64,000 bases of DNA from Volucribacter psittacicida (GTDB lineage Bacteria > Pseudomonadota > Gammaproteobacteria > Enterobacterales > Pasteurellaceae): assembly GCF_004339025.1 (NCBI RefSeq), contig NZ_SMFT01000001.1, forward strand, positions 660,386 through 724,385, written 5' to 3'. The notes beneath the pieces were generated by a model. The model made no database searches and was not told the DNA's origin. It was given only the letters and a program-made list of their open reading frames with translations. Below, piece after piece: positions 30,027 to 38,407 of the stretch (the stretch's first letter is position 1; every line of letters starts with the position of its first letter). The position numbers and the translations under genes are program-made.

Positions 30027-30374
30027 TTAGTTAATAAAGGCTTGACGATATTCCGCCTCATCAAAGCCAATTAACGCCAGATTATCTTGCAAAATAATAG
30101 GACGTTTCATCAAAGTAGGCTGAGCGAACAACAACTCAAGTGCGGTCTGTTTTGACAAATTTTCTTTCACATCATCCGCTAAATTACGCCAAGTGGTACT
30201 ACGCTTATTAACTAAACTCTGCCAACCAAACGCCTTTTCCGCCTGCTCAATAAAAAGTGGCTCAATGCCATCAACACGATAATCATGTAACTTATGCTCA
30301 ATATGATGTTCCGCCAACCATTTCAAGGCTTTCTTTACCGTATCGCAATTTTTAATCCCATAAACAATAATCAT
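30027..30374 (-). CDS. yffB: ArsC/Spx-like protein YffB
   Basis: A 115-residue thioredoxin-fold protein of the ArsC family. The start MIIVYGIKNCDTVKKALKWL has a single Cys (NC rather than CxxC). KRPIILQDNLALIGFDEAEY is the typical C-terminal block. YffB proteins bind glutathione in some species; no clear cellular role is established. It is first of yffB-dapE-M15 and divergent from the TPP riboswitch region. An uptake signal lies inside the coding sequence. Confidence 0.9.
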   Translation of the reverse strand: MIIVYGIKNCDTVKKALKWLAEHHIEHKLHDYRVDGIEPLFIEQAEKAFGWQSLVNKRSTTWRNLADDVKENLSKQTALELLFAQPTLMKRPIILQDNLALIGFDEAEYRQAFIN

Positions 30375-30548
30375 TATGTTCCCTTATCAATCCATAAAAC
30401 AAAGCATTATACTAACGTTTTTTATAGGTAAATTAAAGAGATAAGGGAAAATTTGGGTATTTGTAAAATTATAAATGAGATGCTAATACTAATTTTGCCT
30501 GTTCTTATATTAATAAAGTAACATTTCACCAGTATCTACGAAATAAAC

Positions 30549-30577
30549 TTCCCATCTCTCCCAAAATCCCCTATACT
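30549..30577 (+). promoter_or_regulatory. Candidate promoter of the thi operon
   Basis: TTCCCA (30549-30554), 17 bp, TATACT (30572-30577), ending ten bases before the riboswitch. The -10 is five of six to consensus and the -35 four of six. The other 170 bp of this 389 bp gap (30375-30548) shows nothing recognisable. Confidence 0.5.
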
Positions 30578-30586
30578 GCCATACAT

Positions 30587-30675
30587 TAGTCGGGGTGCTG
30601 TTGGTGATGTCATCATCAAGCTGAGAAAATACCCGTGAACCTGATTCAGTTAATACTGCCGTAGGAAACTAAGTA
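30587..30675 (+). ncRNA. TPP riboswitch (THI element)
   Basis: The conserved blocks appear in order: GTCGGGGTGC, GCTGAGAAAATACCCGTGAA, ACCTGATTCAGTTAATACTG and CCGTAGGAAACTAAG. These form the thiamine-pyrophosphate sensing core. It precedes thiM, thiD, thiE and tenA, all thiamine salvage or synthesis genes, so it should switch them off when TPP is plentiful. Confidence 0.96.
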
Positions 30676-30704
30676 TGCTTATCCCTTTCTTTAATTATTG
30701 CTTG

Positions 30705-30756
30705 CCTTATTTCTTAGTATTGACGATCTTTTCTTTCGTTCAATTTTGCAATAAGG
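30705..30756 (+). promoter_or_regulatory. Likely anti-RBS arm and thiM ribosome site
   Basis: CCTTATT (30705-30711) is perfectly complementary to AATAAGG (30750-30756), which contains the thiM Shine-Dalgarno, seven bases before the ATG. In addition ACTAAG at the riboswitch 3' edge can pair with CTTAGT near 30713. This suggests translational control rather than a terminator; the pairing itself is seen, the mechanism is inferred. Confidence 0.5.
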
Positions 30757-30763
30757 ACTTGCT

Positions 30764-31564
30764 ATGCAATCTCAATTTTTAGCCAAGATTCGGCAACAAA
30801 ATCCGCTGATTCATAATCTGACCAATATCGTAGTTGCCAATTATAGTGCCAATGGTTTATTGGCGTTAGGGGCTTCGCCGTTGATGTCTGATAATGTAGC
30901 AGAAGTGGCGGATATTCAGCAGTTTAATCGTGGTTTAGTGATTAATATTGGTACGCTATTTAGCAAAGGAGTGGAAGCGATGATTTTAGCGGGTAAAACC
31001 GCGAATCAACAGCATATTCCTGTGGTGCTTGATCCTGTGGGCGTGGCGGCAACGGCTTATCGTCGTGAAACCATTGATCGCTTGCTTGCCGAAGTGAAGT
31101 TTGCGGTGATTCGAGGCAATGCTGGCGAATTGGCGTGTATTGCTGGGGAGCAGTGGCAAAGCAAAGGGGTGGACGCTGGGCAAGGCAATGCCGATGTCAT
31201 TAGCATTGCACAGCGTGTCGCTCAACAATATCAATGTGTGGTAGCCATCAGTGGGGCAACGGATGTGGTTAGTAACGGTGCCAATACCGCCTTAGTCCAC
31301 AATGGTACGCCGATGTTTCCCAAAATTACAGGGTCTGGCTGTTTATTGAGTGCAATTTGTGCGGCTTTTGTGGCGGTAGCTGATCCCTCTCAATATTTTG
31401 CGGCAATCCTTGAGGCTTGTACAGCTTATGCGATTGCTGGCGAACTTGCCGCCCAACCACTCCAGCCGACCCAATATGGGCAATTCAATATGGCATTATT
31501 AGATGCACTTGGTGCGCTCAATGCTGAACAAATTACGCAATATGAGAGGGTAGATTATGTCTAA
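30764..31564 (+). CDS. thiM: Hydroxyethylthiazole kinase ThiM
   Basis: A 266-residue ribokinase-like enzyme that phosphorylates 4-methyl-5-hydroxyethylthiazole for salvage into thiamine. Conserved blocks: [46 protein letters not shown] and the ATP site [21 protein letters not shown] precedes the ATG by seven bases. It is the first gene after the TPP riboswitch and overlaps thiD by eight bases. Confidence 0.96.
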   Translation: MQSQFLAKIRQQNPLIHNLTNIVVANYSANGLLALGASPLMSDNVAEVADIQQFNRGLVINIGTLFSKGVEAMILAGKTANQQHIPVVLDPVGVAATAYRRETIDRLLAEVKFAVIRGNAGELACIAGEQWQSKGVDAGQGNADVISIAQRVAQQYQCVVAISGATDVVSNGANTALVHNGTPMFPKITGSGCLLSAICAAFVAVADPSQYFAAILEACTAYAIAGELAAQPLQPTQYGQFNMALLDALGALNAEQITQYERVDYV

Positions 31565-32363
31565 GATAGCACAAGCATTAACCATTGCTGGCTCGGATAG
31601 CGGCGGCGGAGCAGGCATTCAGGCGGATTTGAAAACCTTTCAAATGCGTCAAGTCTTTGGTACATCAGTGATTACGGCGGTAACCGCGCAAAATACGCTG
31701 GGCGTGTTTGATATTCATACCATTCCTTGTGGCAATATTGAGGCGCAACTCCAAGCCATTGCACAAGATTTTCAGATTAACGCCTTTAAAGTGGGTATGC
31801 TCGGTTGTGTGGAGATTATTGAATGTGTGGCGCGCCAATTAAAGCAACATCATTTTGGGCATTTTGTGCTTGATCCTGTGATGATTGCCAAAGGAGGTGC
31901 GCCCTTGCTACAACAAAATGCCATTGAAGCCTTAATTCAACATTTACTGCCCCTTGCTGATGTGATCACGCCAAATATCCCAGAGGCGGAAACTTTAACG
32001 GGGATTAACATTAACGATCAAGCAAGTGTGCAACAAGCGGCGCACCAATTACAAAAAATGGGCTGTCAAAACGTGATTATTAAAGGGGGGCATTATCGCC
32101 ATTCACAAAGTGAATATTGTCAAGATTGGATTTTTACCCCCACAGAACACTTTAGCCTCACCACACCACGCATTGATACCCCACATACCCACGGCACAGG
32201 TTGCACCTTCTCCGCCTGTTTAACTGCCGAACTTGCCAAAGGGCGGTCTCTAACCCAAGCCATTAAAACCGCCAAAGATTTTATTACCGCCGCCATTGCC
32301 CACCCGCTCAATATCGGTCAAGGGCATGGACCAACCAACCATTGGGCTTATCAGGAGGCATAA
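31557..32363 (+). CDS. thiD: HMP/HMP-phosphate kinase ThiD
   Basis: A 268-residue kinase that phosphorylates hydroxymethylpyrimidine twice. Signature blocks are [43 protein letters not shown] and [19 protein letters not shown] with the catalytic Asp-type anion-hole region. It overlaps both thiM (8 bp) and thiE (TAATG), so translation is coupled. From the second half on, the coding strand becomes markedly C-rich compared with thiM. Confidence 0.96.
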   Translation: MSKIAQALTIAGSDSGGGAGIQADLKTFQMRQVFGTSVITAVTAQNTLGVFDIHTIPCGNIEAQLQAIAQDFQINAFKVGMLGCVEIIECVARQLKQHHFGHFVLDPVMIAKGGAPLLQQNAIEALIQHLLPLADVITPNIPEAETLTGININDQASVQQAAHQLQKMGCQNVIIKGGHYRHSQSEYCQDWIFTPTEHFSLTTPRIDTPHTHGTGCTFSACLTAELAKGRSLTQAIKTAKDFITAAIAHPLNIGQGHGPTNHWAYQEA

Positions 32364-33019
32364 TGCAAACCAAACTCTCCCTTTATTTTGTCGCAGGTAG
32401 CCAAGACTTTCGCCATTTAGCGGGCAACCCTTGCGAACATTTTCTCAATACCTTAAACCAAGCCTTGCAAGCGGGCATTAGCTGCTTTCAATTTCGTGAT
32501 AAAGGGCAATTTTCCCTTGCTACCCAACCGCTACAACAAAAACAGCTCGCCATTCAATGCCGAGATTTATGCCGTCAATATCAAGTCCCCTTTATCATCA
32601 ATGATGATGTGGAACTGGCAATAGAAATTGATGCCGACGGTATCCACGTCGGGCAAACCGATACCCCTATCGCCCAAATTAAACGCAAAATCGACCGCCC
32701 TTTTATTCTAGGCTTATCCATCAACACCCTATCCCAAGCCCTCGCCAGCGATAACAACCCAGATATTGATTATTTTGGCGTTGGGCCGATCTTCCCAACC
32801 CAATCCAAAGAAGATCCCAAACCAGTGGTAGGATTAAATTTCATTCAACAACTCAGACAAGCAGGAATAAAGAAACCCATTGTCGCCATTGGTGGCATCA
32901 AACACCCCCAAGATTGTCGCCACCTCCGCCAAACAGGTGCAAATGGCGTTGCCGTCATCTCCGCCCTTACCCAATCCCCCAACATCGCCCAAAGCGTTCA
33001 ACAACTACTCACAAACTAA
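32363..33019 (+). CDS. thiE: Thiamine-phosphate synthase ThiE
   Basis: A 218-residue TIM-barrel enzyme joining HMP-PP and thiazole phosphate. Seen are ISCFQFRDKG, IINDDVELAIEIDADGIHVG with the phosphate-binding/metal Asp, DYFGVGPIFPTQSK and VAIGGI near the phosphate site. AGGAGG precedes ATG 32363, whose first base is the last base of the thiD stop; a frame-extended start at 32342 is not used. Codons are C-rich, unlike most genes in the window. Confidence 0.95.
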   Translation: MQTKLSLYFVAGSQDFRHLAGNPCEHFLNTLNQALQAGISCFQFRDKGQFSLATQPLQQKQLAIQCRDLCRQYQVPFIINDDVELAIEIDADGIHVGQTDTPIAQIKRKIDRPFILGLSINTLSQALASDNNPDIDYFGVGPIFPTQSKEDPKPVVGLNFIQQLRQAGIKKPIVAIGGIKHPQDCRHLRQTGANGVAVISALTQSPNIAQSVQQLLTN

Positions 33020-33028
33020 GGAGAAAAT

Positions 33029-33670
33029 ATGACCTTTCAACAACTCAAACAACAATGCCCACACTGGCAAGACTATGTCAATCACCCCTTTGTCCAACAA
33101 CTGCGTCAAGGCACCCTCCCCCTCGCCAACTTTCGCTACTATTTACAACAAGATTATCTTTTTCTTCTCCAATTCACCCGCACTTGGGGCTTAGCCGTTT
33201 ATAAAAGCGACAACCTCGCCGATATGCGCGCCGCGCAACAAGGCATTAATGCAATGCTTGATCAAGAAATTCAACTACATATCCAATATTGCCAGCAATA
33301 CGGCGTAACCGAACAACAACTTCAACACCTAGAAGAACACGCCGCCTGCATTGCCTACACACGCTATGTCATCGACTGCGGCTTAACAGGCACCCTCACC
33401 GAACTCCACACCGCCCTCTCCCCTTGCATACTGGGCTACGCCGAAATCGGCAAACAGGCTGCCACCCAAAGCCCAGCAAACAACCCTTACCAAAGTTGGA
33501 TTAATATGTACGCCAGCCAAGACTACCAAACCGCCGCCCAACAAGCGGAAAGCACCCTAAACCGCTTACTCGCCCAACCTCATCAGCCAAACAAAATCCA
33601 ACAGATTTTTAACACCGCTGTGCGTATGGAAATAGGCTTTTGGGAGATGGGGTTGAGGAATCAAGTGTAA
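33029..33670 (+). CDS. tenA: Aminopyrimidine aminohydrolase / thiaminase II TenA
   Basis: A 213-residue helical TenA-family enzyme that salvages pyrimidine from degraded thiamine. Blocks: HPFVQQLRQGTLPLANFRYY, LQQDYLFLLQFTRTWGLA, a CAAIAYTRYVIDCG-like region (here starting HAACIAYTRYVIDCG) with the candidate active Cys, and the C-terminal EIGFWEMGL with the catalytic Glu. It ends the thi operon; a hairpin follows. The coding strand is strongly C-rich, as in thiE. Confidence 0.93.
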   Translation: MTFQQLKQQCPHWQDYVNHPFVQQLRQGTLPLANFRYYLQQDYLFLLQFTRTWGLAVYKSDNLADMRAAQQGINAMLDQEIQLHIQYCQQYGVTEQQLQHLEEHAACIAYTRYVIDCGLTGTLTELHTALSPCILGYAEIGKQAATQSPANNPYQSWINMYASQDYQTAAQQAESTLNRLLAQPHQPNKIQQIFNTAVRMEIGFWEMGLRNQV

Positions 33671-33756
33671 CGGCTATAAAAAAACAGCTTCGAACAAAGC
33701 TTGACAAGTTAGTCTGGATCTTGATTCTATTTCTTATAATAATGAAAATAGTTTTT

Positions 33757-33784
33757 AACCGCTTTAACATAACTTAAAGCGGTT
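33757..33784 (+). terminator. Hairpin after tenA
   Basis: AACCGCTTTAA and TTAAAGCGGTT form a perfect 11 bp stem with loop CATAAC, 86 bp past the tenA stop. The following tract (TGTAATCTTTATA) is only moderately U-rich. Confidence 0.6.
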
Positions 33785-34036
33785 TGTAATCTTTATATAA
33801 TTGAAATTAAAGTAATAAATGTAGCCAAAGACTTAGGCAATATTTTGAAATATCCATTTTACACTTTGCTTTGATATCTTATTAAATTAATTATGGCTGA
33901 ATCTAGTGTAACTATCTTTTTAGGTAACAATCGCAATCTTTAATTTCAAGTGCGGTCTGTTTTTTGATTTTTTCACAAAAATCCTCCCTGTCCACATCTT
34001 AGTAAATTTGCTAGAATGGCGACATTTTTCAGAATA

Positions 34037-34051
34037 AATTGAAACGACTAT
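34037..34051 (-). repeat. Half copy of the Correia-like element
   Basis: AATTGAAACGACTAT is one terminal arm; the opposite arm and core are not recognisable. It lies 47 bp upstream of uup and may be a decayed minimal copy. Confidence 0.55.
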
Positions 34052-34098
34052 AACATTTCGGTTGTTTAACATAAACAGCCCTAAATAAAAGGCAATAT

Positions 34099-36033
34099 AT
34101 GGCATTAATTCATCTTAACAACGCCTATCTTTCATTTGGCGATCACCCTTTATTAGATCATAGCGAACTTTATATTGAAAAAGGCGAACGGGTTTGCTTG
34201 GTGGGACGTAATGGGGCGGGTAAATCATCATTATTAAAAATTCTTGCGGGTGAAATGAAGTTAGATGATGGCGTGTTGCAATATGAAAAAGAAACGGTTA
34301 TTGCCCGTTTAGAACAAGATCCGCCACGTCATCGTGGCGGGACGGTATTTGATTATGTTGCGGAAGGCATAGGACATTTAGCGGCATTACTCAAACAATA
34401 TCATTCCCTTTCTCTCCAATTAGAACAACAATATAGCGAGCAAAAACTAAATGAATTAGCTTCATTACAAAGCCAATTAGAGCATCTTGGGGCTTGGCAA
34501 TTTGAAAATAAAATTAATGATGTGCTGACTAAATTGTCCCTATCAGCTCAAACGCCCTTAACAGAACTCTCTGGCGGTTGGTTACGCAAAGCCGCTTTGG
34601 CTCGTGCTTTAGTTTGTGATCCCGATGTCTTACTGCTTGATGAACCGACCAACCATTTAGATGTAAAAACCATAGAATGGTTGGAAGAACTCTTACTGTC
34701 GTTTAAAGGGGCGATTGTTTTTATTTCTCACGATCGTGCTTTTATTCGCAAAATGGCGACCCGTATTGTGGATTTAGATCGAGGTAAATTAGTGTCTTAT
34801 GCAGGTAATTATGATGATTATGTGCAAAGTAAAGAAGAGAATTTACGGGTTGAGGCATTGCAAAATGATTTATTTGATAAAAAACTTGCACAAGAAGAAA
34901 TCTGGATTAGACAAGGGATCAAGGCTCGCCGTACGCGTAATGAAGGGCGAGTAAGGGCATTAAAAGCCTTGCGAGAAGAAAGACGAAATCGGCGAGAAGT
35001 GATGGGAAATGTCAACATTCAATTAGATCAATCTCATCGCTCGGGCAAGATCGTTTTTGAGTTAGATAACGTCAGTTACAACATTAATGATAAAGTATTA
35101 CTCAAAAATTTTTCAGCAACCATTTTACGCGGCGATAAAATTGCCTTAGTCGGCGAAAATGGTTGTGGAAAGACTACTTTTATTAAATTGTTATTAGAGC
35201 AATTAACCCCAAATAGTGGCACAATCCGTTGCGGCACAAAATTAGAAATTGCTTATTTTGATCAATATCGTGCGGAATTAGATCCAGAAAAAACGGTGAT
35301 GGATAATGTGGCTGATGGCAAACAGGATATTGAAATCAATGGGGTCAAACGTCACGTTCTAGGCTATTTGCAGGACTTTTTATTTTCACCCAAGCGTGCT
35401 ATGACCCCGGTCAAAGCCTTATCTGGTGGTGAACGTAATCGTTTATTATTGGCAAAGCTCCTACTAAAACCGAACAATTTATTAATCCTTGATGAACCTA
35501 CTAATGATCTTGATGTGGAAACCTTGGAATTATTAGAAGATATTCTTACCCATTATCAAGGTACATTATTAATCGTTAGCCATGATCGTCAATTCATTGA
35601 TAATACCGTAACAGAATGTTATTTCTTTGAAGGTGATGGCGTGGTGAATAAATATGTGGGCGGTTTTTCTGATGCGAAACAACAGCAACAACAATATTTT
35701 GCACAAAAGCAGAGCACGCAACAAGCTAGCTCATTAACTACGAATAAAAATAAGGAAAGTGCGGTCAAAAATAAAAAAGTTTTTCAGCAAGAAAAGCAAG
35801 TTAAGCTGACTTATAAAGAGCAACGGGAATTAGAGCAATTACCTCAATTACTGGAACAATTAGAACAACAAATTGAATTATTACAACAAGAGGTCAGCCA
35901 ACCCGAGTTTTTTCAACAAGATCATCAATATACTTCTGCGAAGTTACAGCAACTCGCTGATTTAGAAGCGGAACTTGAGCAATCTTTTAATCGTTGGGAA
36001 ATATTGGAGGAGAAAAATAGCCGAATAAAATAA
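34099..36033 (+). CDS. uup: ABC-F ATPase Uup
   Basis: A 644-residue protein with two ABC ATPase domains and no membrane part. The first has GRNGAGKSSLLKILAG, LSGGWLRKAALARAL and LLLDEPTNHLD. The second has GENGCGKTTFIKLL, LSGGERNRLLLAKLL and LILDEPTNDLD. The linker contains the arm-type RTRNEGRVRALKALREERR, and the C terminus is a Gln/Glu-rich coiled coil that binds DNA in E. coli Uup. Roles proposed for Uup are ribosome-associated functions and limiting precise excision of transposons. An uptake signal encodes ESAVK in the linker before the coiled coil. Confidence 0.93.
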   Translation: MALIHLNNAYLSFGDHPLLDHSELYIEKGERVCLVGRNGAGKSSLLKILAGEMKLDDGVLQYEKETVIARLEQDPPRHRGGTVFDYVAEGIGHLAALLKQYHSLSLQLEQQYSEQKLNELASLQSQLEHLGAWQFENKINDVLTKLSLSAQTPLTELSGGWLRKAALARALVCDPDVLLLDEPTNHLDVKTIEWLEELLLSFKGAIVFISHDRAFIRKMATRIVDLDRGKLVSYAGNYDDYVQSKEENLRVEALQNDLFDKKLAQEEIWIRQGIKARRTRNEGRVRALKALREERRNRREVMGNVNIQLDQSHRSGKIVFELDNVSYNINDKVLLKNFSATILRGDKIALVGENGCGKTTFIKLLLEQLTPNSGTIRCGTKLEIAYFDQYRAELDPEKTVMDNVADGKQDIEINGVKRHVLGYLQDFLFSPKRAMTPVKALSGGERNRLLLAKLLLKPNNLLILDEPTNDLDVETLELLEDILTHYQGTLLIVSHDRQFIDNTVTECYFFEGDGVVNKYVGGFSDAKQQQQQYFAQKQSTQQASSLTTNKNKESAVKNKKVFQQEKQVKLTYKEQRELEQLPQLLEQLEQQIELLQQEVSQPEFFQQDHQYTSAKLQQLADLEAELEQSFNRWEILEEKNSRIK

Positions 36034-36052
36034 TGATTGTTTCCTAAAAAAC

Positions 36053-36304
36053 CTATAACTCAATTTCTAAATCCTGCTCAACAACGCAGCAACAAAGTAA
36101 TATCTCGTCAGGTTGTAAAAAGGCAAGGGGGGCTTCTTTATAGGATACTTTGCCTTTAATTAATTTTGTGCGGCAGGCACCACAATAACCTTGACGGCAC
36201 TGGTATTCTGGGGATATGCCTTGCTGTTCTAGCTTTTCTAATAGGGAAATTTGATTATTATGCTGTAACTTGATCTGTTGATGAGAAAGGTAGATTTTAG
36301 GCAT
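36053..36304 (-). CDS. yfaE: 2Fe-2S ferredoxin YfaE
   Basis: An 83-residue plant-type ferredoxin. Cluster ligands sit in EYQCRQGYCGACRTKL, with the fourth Cys in EILLCCCVV, and the end QDLEIEL matches E. coli YfaE. YfaE maintains the diferric-tyrosyl cofactor of class Ia ribonucleotide reductase and is normally next to nrdB; nrdAB is not in this window. The start at 36304 gives the family N terminus; a longer frame from 36388 would run into repeat copy C. Confidence 0.9.
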   Translation of the reverse strand: MPKIYLSHQQIKLQHNNQISLLEKLEQQGISPEYQCRQGYCGACRTKLIKGKVSYKEAPLAFLQPDEILLCCCVVEQDLEIEL

Positions 36305-36352
36305 AAAATTCGTGTCAAATATAAAAGGTAGGTTTGCGATGATAGTGGTTTT

Positions 36353-36456
36353 ATAGTCGCTCACTTTAAAATAATAGGCTGTTGGCACGCCTCGTCCTAC
36401 TTCTTTGTCTATTTTCAGCGTACCGCCTTGCTTTATTTTAAAATTGAAACGACTAT
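36353..36456 (-). repeat. Correia-like palindromic element, copy C
   Basis: A 104 bp element in reverse orientation, ending AAAATTGAAACGACTAT on the right and starting ATAGTCGCTCACTTTAAAAT on the left. The core retains GGCGTGCCAAC and GCAAGGCGGTACGC on the minus strand. It lies between yfaE and the small membrane gene. Confidence 0.85.
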
Positions 36457-36470
36457 ATGATGATTATTGC

Positions 36471-36710
36471 TTAAATTTTGTCTTTGGTTTTTTTATTCCA
36501 AACAAATAAGGCAAAAAAGATTAATACAAAAGCTAGAGCAATAATAGAAGTGATGAGATAGCCAGGGTGGTTATCCAATACTTCAATCACAATAAATATT
36601 TCCGCTAAAACAGCGATAACTAACCAAACACCTAAGAAAGAAATAAGAAATTCTTTGGTATGGCGTTTTTGTTGACGTTCTAATTTGCTAAGTTTATTTT
36701 GTTCATTCAT
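36471..36710 (-). CDS. Small two-span membrane protein, unknown
   Basis: A 79-residue protein not recognised by name. A charged N terminus (MNEQNKLSKLERQQKRHTKE) precedes two hydrophobic spans, roughly residues 20-43 (EFLISFLGVWLVIAVLAEIF) and 50-71 (GYLITSIIALAFVLIFFALF), then a Lys-rich tail. It starts 49 bp after dolP on the same strand with a GGGTAAAC-type upstream, so it may be the last gene of the lpoA cluster. Probably an inner-membrane hairpin with both ends in the cytoplasm. Confidence 0.65.
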   Translation of the reverse strand: MNEQNKLSKLERQQKRHTKEFLISFLGVWLVIAVLAEIFIVIEVLDNHPGYLITSIIALAFVLIFFALFVWNKKTKDKI

Positions 36711-36759
36711 CTTGTTTACCCTTCATCTTTATTTTTGTTTTTTGTTTAAACTATGGGAT

Positions 36760-37347
36760 TTAGTTTAAATATGCAAATACTTTTATGACTTTTTGTACGC
36801 CCGAGATATTTCTTGCAATTTCTGCGGCTGCATCACCTTGTTGTTGGGTAACATTTCCCATTAGGAATACTTCGCCATTTTCGGTAATTACTTTAATATT
36901 AGAGGCTTTTACTTCGGCACTCACGAGCATTTTGGATTTTATTTGTGTGGTGATCCAGCTATCTTTGCTAATTTGTCCAATAGTAATAGGATTGCCTAAG
37001 CGGATTTCATTATAAACATCGGTAACGCCATTGACGCCCATCGCCAGGTTTTTTGCCATTTCTTTTAAGTTTTCTTGGGGAACTTGTCCGATTAATAAGA
37101 TACGTCCATTATAGGACACCACTTGAATTCGTCCTTCTTCTTTAATTTGTTCATCGGAGCGTATTTGTGATAAGACGCGTTCTTCTAAGGTTTCATCATC
37201 AATTTGTGTGCCTAAGGTGCGCGGATCTGTCGCTACTTTGGTGGCAACGGCGGCGGTTGTACCAACCACAGCAGCGGTAACACAAGCCTGTAAAACAAAA
37301 ACACTGCCAATAATGGCGCTTAATTTGAGTAAATGACTTTTTTTCAT
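36760..37347 (-). CDS. dolP: BON-domain outer-membrane lipoprotein DolP (YraP)
   Basis: A 195-residue lipoprotein: signal with lipobox VLQAC (Cys22), then two BON domains, the first around TLEERVLSQIRSDEQIKEEG to VYNEIRLG and the second around DSWITTQIKSKMLVSAEVKA to VIKVFAYLN. DolP binds anionic phospholipids at division sites and supports outer-membrane integrity and BAM. It follows diaA in the same order as E. coli yraN-diaA-dolP. Confidence 0.93.
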   Translation of the reverse strand: MKKSHLLKLSAIIGSVFVLQACVTAAVVGTTAAVATKVATDPRTLGTQIDDETLEERVLSQIRSDEQIKEEGRIQVVSYNGRILLIGQVPQENLKEMAKNLAMGVNGVTDVYNEIRLGNPITIGQISKDSWITTQIKSKMLVSAEVKASNIKVITENGEVFLMGNVTQQQGDAAAEIARNISGVQKVIKVFAYLN

Positions 37348-37431
37348 GATAACTCCTTAATGGCAAACGACTATGTCATGACGATAATTAGTGAGCTAGT
37401 ATATAACAAAAACTTTTTTATCGCATCAGGA

Positions 37432-38031
37432 TTAATGTTGATCGTTGTCAGATGAGAATAAAATACCGTGATCAATAAGTTCGCAAAGTGCATTGATGAC
37501 GAAGGTATGGTTTTCTATAATTCGGCTTTCTTTGCTTGTTGGTGGCGCAATTTCAACATCATCATCTGCCAATAAACCTTGAATATGATCGTTTTGTGCA
37601 CTGGTTAGAGCGATAACCATAATGTCTTTACTGGCGGCATTATGGATAAGATTTAAAATAACGTCTTCTTTTCCATAGGGCGAAAAGACGACAAGAATAT
37701 CCCCTTGCTGAATAACGGCATTAAATTGGCGTTGGTATAAACAGTCGGGATCACTATCAAAAATAATGGCAGAACCCACCGCACTTTCTAGCGAAAGCAA
37801 TACCGCAGGGAAACTTGGGCGTTCTAATTCATATCGGTTAAGTAAATTAGCCACCAATAATTGGGCATTGATATGTGAGCGTCCATGTCCACAGACAATA
37901 ATTTTATTACCTCGAATAAGGCAATTCACCATATTTTGGGCAGCTTGTTGAATTCTTTCAGGAAGTAATTCCGCAGCTGAAATTTGGGTTTGTAGGCTTT
38001 CTGTATAGAGATCTTTGATTTTTTCTAACAT
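37432..38031 (-). CDS. diaA: DnaA initiator-associating protein DiaA
   Basis: A 199-residue SIS-domain protein: IIVCGHGRSHINAQLLVANL is the phosphosugar-binding-type loop and VVFSPYGKEDVILNLIHNAA the second SIS segment. DiaA tetramers promote ordered DnaA assembly at oriC. The identification rests on the SIS fold plus its place between yraN and dolP; GmhA-type isomerases share the fold but not this context. It starts 4 bp after yraN. It contains one uptake signal. Confidence 0.9.
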   Translation of the reverse strand: MLEKIKDLYTESLQTQISAAELLPERIQQAAQNMVNCLIRGNKIIVCGHGRSHINAQLLVANLLNRYELERPSFPAVLLSLESAVGSAIIFDSDPDCLYQRQFNAVIQQGDILVVFSPYGKEDVILNLIHNAASKDIMVIALTSAQNDHIQGLLADDDVEIAPPTSKESRIIENHTFVINALCELIDHGILFSSDNDQH

Positions 38032-38035
38032 AAAA

Positions 38036-38407
38036 TTAATTATTTAATTCAATAAAATTTTGTAACCATTGTATTTGTTTAACATTCGCACCAAAAGCAA
38101 TGAGATCAAAACGGCAATCGGTATCTTCAAGACTACGTTCATAATTTGCAAGCCAAAGATTTGCCGCTTGTATCCATTTTTGCTGTTTACGATAATCAAT
38201 ACTTTCAATGGCATTACCGAATTGGCTGCTAGAACGTTGGCGTACTTCAACAAAAACGAGCGTGTGCTGATCTTGCATAATCAAATCCAATTCGCCACAT
38301 TTAAAATATTGATTAGCGGCGATAAAGGTTAAACCTTGAGATTCTAAAAAGAGGCGAGCTTGATACTCAAACTCTGCCCCTTGTTGACGTTTATTTGTTT
38401 TTTTCAT
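38036..38407 (-). CDS. yraN: YraN-family endonuclease-like protein (UPF0102)
   Basis: A 123-residue protein with the restriction-endonuclease-like fold of UPF0102: [40 protein letters not shown] (metal site Glu-Asp...Glu-Val type) and [16 protein letters not shown]. Function is not established; a Holliday-junction-resolvase-like nuclease is suspected from the fold. It overlaps the lpoA stop by one base and is followed by diaA. Confidence 0.9.
   Translation of the reverse strand: MKKTNKRQQGAEFEYQARLFLESQGLTFIAANQYFKCGELDLIMQDQHTLVFVEVRQRSSSQFGNAIESIDYRKQQKWIQAANLWLANYERSLEDTDCRFDLIAFGANVKQIQWLQNFIELNN

Larger units (their letters stand above)
33671..34098. other. Intergenic region tenA-uup
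   Basis: This is 428 bp with no gene. It holds the thi terminator hairpin (33757-33784), an uptake signal at 33948-33956 and a half copy of the Correia-like element (34037-34051). The rest is AT-rich DNA that must contain the uup promoter. Confidence 0.55.

Noticed and set aside
32914..33504. Arg/Pro/His-rich overlapping frames in thiE and tenA
   Set aside because: Out-of-frame shadows of C-rich thiE/tenA codons; low-complexity composition and no start signals.
37363..37384. AACGACTATGTCATGACG near the dolP start as another repeat copy
   Set aside because: Only the CGACTAT heptamer matches; no second arm or core, so it is too weak to call.
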